Position numbers and translations under genes: made by a program | Assembly (NCBI GenBank): GCA_022486705.1 | Contig: JAKVKC010000004.1 | Coordinates: 42,703-106,702, forward strand | Reading direction: 5' to 3' | Source: Solobacterium sp. | Lineage (GTDB): Bacteria; Bacillota_I; Bacilli_A; Erysipelotrichales; Erysipelotrichaceae | Length of the DNA stretch: 64,000 nucleotides | The notes under the pieces: model-generated | Database searches by the model: none | The model's input: the letters and a program-made list of their open reading frames with translations, nothing else | Told to the model about the DNA's origin: nothing | Part shown: positions 61,743 to 64,000 of the stretch, in pieces | Layout of the letters: each line of letters begins with the position of its first letter | Position numbering within the stretch: the first letter of the stretch is position 1

Positions 61743-62215
61743 ATGGGAATATGCAAGATTGTTCCAAGCGGGGGGGGGTACCACAAGAAGCACTTAATGA
61801 AATCTGGACATATGTTTTTAATAAAGATCATCCTGTGAAAAGTTATTTTATTTCTGATGACTCTACGAATCCTGCACAAATTTTTGGAATGGGTACATGG
61901 TCGCTTGTGGCAAAGGATCGATTTTTGATTGGGGCGGGGAGCTCTTATGCAGTAGGATCAACAGGTGGCGAAGCCGCACACCGATTGGCCGTAAATGAAA
62001 TCCCAACTCATTATCACGATCAATCAATTGGATCAAGCTTGATGGTTACAGGAGGCGGATCATGGGCCGATGATACACAAACGTACGGCGAATATGTTGC
62101 GGAAACGTCAAAAACTACAGCATACAAACAGAAGACGACAAACACGGGTGGTGGAGCTGCCCATAATAACATTCCTCCATACTATGCAACATACATTTGG
62201 AGGAGAACCGCATAA
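61743..62215 (+). CDS. Tail fibre / collar protein with nine-G tract near the start (frame off from the first ATG)
   Basis: The ATG at 61,743 follows GGAGGAG and begins MGICKIVPS, matching MGLCEIIR of the previous gene. After nine G (61,770-61,778) this frame reads YHKKHLMK and stops; the fibre frame (GGVPQEALNEIWTYVF ... TYIWRRTA, to 62,215) needs seven or ten G. In the given sequence the fibre frame is reached only from an ATG at 61,751 with poorer spacing. The body is a collar-like domain with HPVKSYFISDDSTNP and LAVNEIPTHYHDQS, paralogous to 60,804-61,229. Confidence 0.7.
61770..61778 (+). repeat. Nine-G homopolymer, tail fibre gene 2
   Basis: Context GC-GGGGGGGGG-TACCA when the G at 61,770 is counted. 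It lies 27 bases after the ATG at 61,743. Confidence 0.85.
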
Positions 62216-62279
62216 AACAGCAACACAGCAGATCATGATCTGCTTTTTATTTGCAAAAAAGAAAGAAGAGGATGAAGAA

Positions 62280-63104
62280 ATGAATGCAAAAGAATTTTTT
62301 GAGAGGTACAACGGGCAGGCTATCGATGATGATAACGCCTATGGAGTGCAATGCGTAGACGCTTTCCGTGTATTCTGCCGCGAGATTGGCATTGATCCGT
62401 ATCCAACCGGCACAGGATGGGCTGATGGCTATTGGTTAGGCCGTGCAGACCATGCGGATGTGTTTGATTTTGTCGAAGGATCTCAGAATTTTAGAAATGG
62501 CGATTGGGTAGTATTCCCTCGCGGCTGTGTAGCAGCTCCGGATAGCCATATCTGCATGTACTACAACGGAAAGGCATTTGGCCAGCGGCAGCAGGGCAAT
62601 GGCGACCGGTCATTCTGCTTGATCGATATCGATTTCTCTCAGGCCTATGGTGCTTTGCGTGCTAAGGCGTTAGAGCCAGATCCAGAGGAACCGGCAGAGA
62701 GCATTGATGACATTGCAAAAGAGGTTATTGCTGGAACATGGGGAAACGGAACGGACAGAACTAATGCCCTGACAAATGCCGGATATGATTCAAACGCAGT
62801 TCAGGCGCGTGTCAATGAGCTAATGGCACAGTCTCAGCCTGCCGCAGACATTGATGATCTGGCTCGCCGTACGATTGCCGGTGAGTTTGGCAATGGTGAT
62901 GACCGCCGTAATGCTCTTGGTGACAACTACGATGCAGTGCAGGCTAGAGTTAATGAGCTAATGGCACAGTCTCAGCCTGCCGCAGATATTGATGACTTAG
63001 CGCGGCGCACTATTGCGGGCGAGTTTGGTGATGGGGATGCTCGCCGGGCGGCGCTTGGTGATCTGTACGATCAAGTACAGGCTAGAGTTAATGAGATGAT
63101 GTAA
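62280..63104 (+). CDS. Endolysin: CHAP-type amidase/endopeptidase with three CW_7 repeats
   Basis: 274 residues. N-terminal CHAP-like domain with the catalytic Cys in GVQCVDAF (~24) and His in PDSHICMYY (~96). Three ~42-residue CW_7 (Cpl-7) wall-binding repeats follow (~140-274), each IDDIA/LARxxIAGxxGxGxxRxxAL ... VQARVNELM. The repeats are nearly identical in DNA. It cuts peptidoglycan at lysis. ATG at 62,280 after GAGG. Confidence 0.9.
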   Translation: MNAKEFFERYNGQAIDDDNAYGVQCVDAFRVFCREIGIDPYPTGTGWADGYWLGRADHADVFDFVEGSQNFRNGDWVVFPRGCVAAPDSHICMYYNGKAFGQRQQGNGDRSFCLIDIDFSQAYGALRAKALEPDPEEPAESIDDIAKEVIAGTWGNGTDRTNALTNAGYDSNAVQARVNELMAQSQPAADIDDLARRTIAGEFGNGDDRRNALGDNYDAVQARVNELMAQSQPAADIDDLARRTIAGEFGDGDARRAALGDLYDQVQARVNEMM

Positions 63105-63126
63105 AAGAAAGGCGAGGGAAGAAGAT

Positions 63127-63375
63127 ATGTTAAAACTGAAATTATCAAATGACTTGTATGATTTATTTAAGTTTATTGCTCAGATTGTATTACCTGCATT
63201 AGGAGCTTTCTATGCTGCATTGGCCGGTATTTGGGGATTGCCATATGCAGTAGAAATCACTGGCACGCTTGCGGCCGTAGATACATTTTTAGGAGCTTTG
63301 CTACAGATTTCTACGTCAAATTATAATAAGGTAGATGACACTGAGGTTAAGTCGAATGACTCCTCAAATGACTGA
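63127..63375 (+). CDS. Holin, phi LC3 type
   Basis: 82 residues: NDLYDLFKFIAQIVLPALGAF-like start, two membrane helices (IAQIVLPALGAFYAALAGIW and AAVDTFLGALLQIS), charged tail. It forms the membrane hole for the endolysin. RBS GAGG before the start. Confidence 0.85.
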   Translation: MLKLKLSNDLYDLFKFIAQIVLPALGAFYAALAGIWGLPYAVEITGTLAAVDTFLGALLQISTSNYNKVDDTEVKSNDSSND

Positions 63376-63703
63376 TCTTGAGGCATGGGCCTTATTTGGT
63401 AAATGGATTCTAGCTGCCGGAGGTCTTGCCGGAGCCGTGCTATCGATAGTCAAACTTATTGGATGGATCAGGTCAAAAACTACAGTCGCGCGGATTGAAA
63501 AGCGGATGGCTGATCATGATCGATATTTCGAGCATGACAAAAAAGAACTCGAGGATCATGAAAAACGGATTAAATGCATTGAATCAGATTCTGAGGATCT
63601 TCGAAATGTCTCGCGATTAACGTTAGAAGCGGTCCAGACATTGCTTCCTAAGGATTCAGAGGTATCAACTAAGATCCAGGATTTTCTACGCAATAAAGTT
63701 TGA
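63356..63703 (+). CDS. Membrane-anchored coiled-coil phage protein
   Basis: 115 residues. One membrane helix (WILAAGGLAGAVLSIVKLIG) and a basic/acidic coiled coil (ARIEKRMADHDRYFEHDKKE, HEKRIKCIESDSEDL). It overlaps the holin end, so it may assist or tune lysis, like XhlA-type proteins; this is inference. Confidence 0.6.
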   Translation: MTPQMTDLEAWALFGKWILAAGGLAGAVLSIVKLIGWIRSKTTVARIEKRMADHDRYFEHDKKELEDHEKRIKCIESDSEDLRNVSRLTLEAVQTLLPKDSEVSTKIQDFLRNKV

Positions 63704-63708
63704 TTGCT

Positions 63709-63734
63709 GCCGTCCTTCGTGGACGGCTTTTTTT
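63709..63734 (+). terminator. Terminator at the end of the prophage late operon
   Basis: GCCGTCC-TTCGT-GGACGGC with eight T. Confidence 0.92.
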
Positions 63735-63771
63735 GGTCACAATTTGGTCACAAAAAGTGTATTTGGTCACA
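63732..63771 (+). repeat. Arm-type repeats TTTGGTCACA, right end of the prophage
   Basis: Three perfect copies: 63,732-63,741, 63,743-63,752 and 63,762-63,771. The first two have the same 11-base spacing as the left-end pair. Confidence 0.75.
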
Positions 63772-63873
63772 AAATAACAGCAAATAATGAACAACTATCT
63801 AGCAAGTAATGAACATAAAAAAACCGCTAGAATTAGCTAAAATATGCATATTCAGCGATTTTTTGTAATTCCT

Positions 63874-63895
63874 ATAAAGTGTGCCCGGTGGGGAT
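63874..63895. other. Right attachment site (attR)
   Basis: 22 bases identical to attL at 33,832-33,853, overlapping the acceptor stem and T-arm end of the tRNA-Arg gene. Confidence 0.88.
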
Positions 63896-63953
63896 CGAAC
63901 CCATAACCTTCAGATTCGGAATCTGATACTCTATCCAATTGAGCTACGGGCAC
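63880..63953 (-). tRNA. tRNA-Arg (anticodon CCG)
   Basis: Full cloverleaf on the minus strand: acceptor GTGCCCG/CGGGCAC, D-arm GCTC...GAGT, anticodon stem TCAGA/TCTGA with loop TTCCGAA (anticodon CCG, codon CGG), T-arm with GGTTCGATCC-type loop (GTTCGATC). CCA is not encoded. It is the target of the prophage, which restores its 3' end. Confidence 0.93.
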
Positions 63954-64000
63954 ATAAAGCTTATTTATTTTAACACGGTTATGCGCAATGAGGAAATGTG

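Noticed and set aside
61239..62215. Diversity-generating retroelement as the source of tail-fibre variation
   Set aside because: No reverse transcriptase gene, no template repeat; the G tracts suffice.
62700..63090. Near-identical DNA repeats resembling a repeat array
   Set aside because: They encode the CW_7 wall-binding repeats of the endolysin; spacing and frame follow the protein domains. Not CRISPR.

Overview
The window comes from a low-GC Gram-positive bacterium. Spacing of Shine-Dalgarno sites, the DNA base composition and the gene complement (VanY-type carboxypeptidase, Ddl, CBS-domain pyrophosphatase, tandem Hsp20 genes, phi-LC3-type holin phage) point to Bacillota, and my impression is the Erysipelotrichaceae; this is inference and not a database result.

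Positions 1-28,100 are ordinary chromosome. In order: the 3' part of an ABC-transporter permease, a Nudix hydrolase, a membrane PDZ protein, a VanY-like carboxypeptidase, a Cof-type HAD phosphatase, a minus-strand serC-serA-larA-like operon, a CpXC protein, a membrane-anchored Mrr-like nuclease, two Hsp20 genes behind a promoter with a CIRCE-like element, a small membrane protein, a WG-repeat/SH3 lipoprotein, a LOG-family hydrolase, a glycosyltransferase carrying a MarR-like tail overlapping a GH3 glucosidase gene, DAHP synthase, a second HAD hydrolase, deoD, ddl, a patatin-dUTPase-methionine aminopeptidase run, a family II pyrophosphatase, RNase Z and a diacylglycerol kinase-like gene.

Positions about 28,200-33,850 are a decayed prophage. 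It holds an SPP1-type portal gene with a lost start codon and an in-frame stop, a MuF-type minor head protein with a toxin-like tail cut by a stop codon, a candidate immunity gene, a frameshifted YjcQ-like gene, a YjzC-like gene, a terminase fragment and a frameshifted ribbon-helix-helix paralogue. Its right end looks like the right end of the next prophage.

Positions about 33,832-63,895 are a complete-looking HK97-type siphovirus prophage of about 30.0 kb, integrated in the 3' end of a tRNA-Arg(CCG) gene (63,880-63,953, minus). A 22-bp identical core flanks it, and repeated TTTGGTCACA arm-type sites lie inside both ends. Minus-strand lysogeny genes (integrase, Ltp-like exclusion protein, CI/S24 repressor) face a plus-strand block: Cro, small regulators, replication protein, MazG-like, ParB-like, C5 methyltransferase, a second tyrosine recombinase, an ArpU/RinA-like late activator, HNH nuclease, terminase, portal, protease, capsid, connectors, tail with a programmed -1 frameshift, tape measure, Dit, Tal, tail fibres, endolysin and holin.

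The most striking signals are two nine-G tracts just inside the starts of consecutive tail-fibre genes (possible phase variation of host range), the frameshift signal with its stem-loop, the second recombinase followed by nested inverted repeats, the three-operator genetic switch, the fossil MuF toxin module, and the tandem prophages sharing one attachment site.
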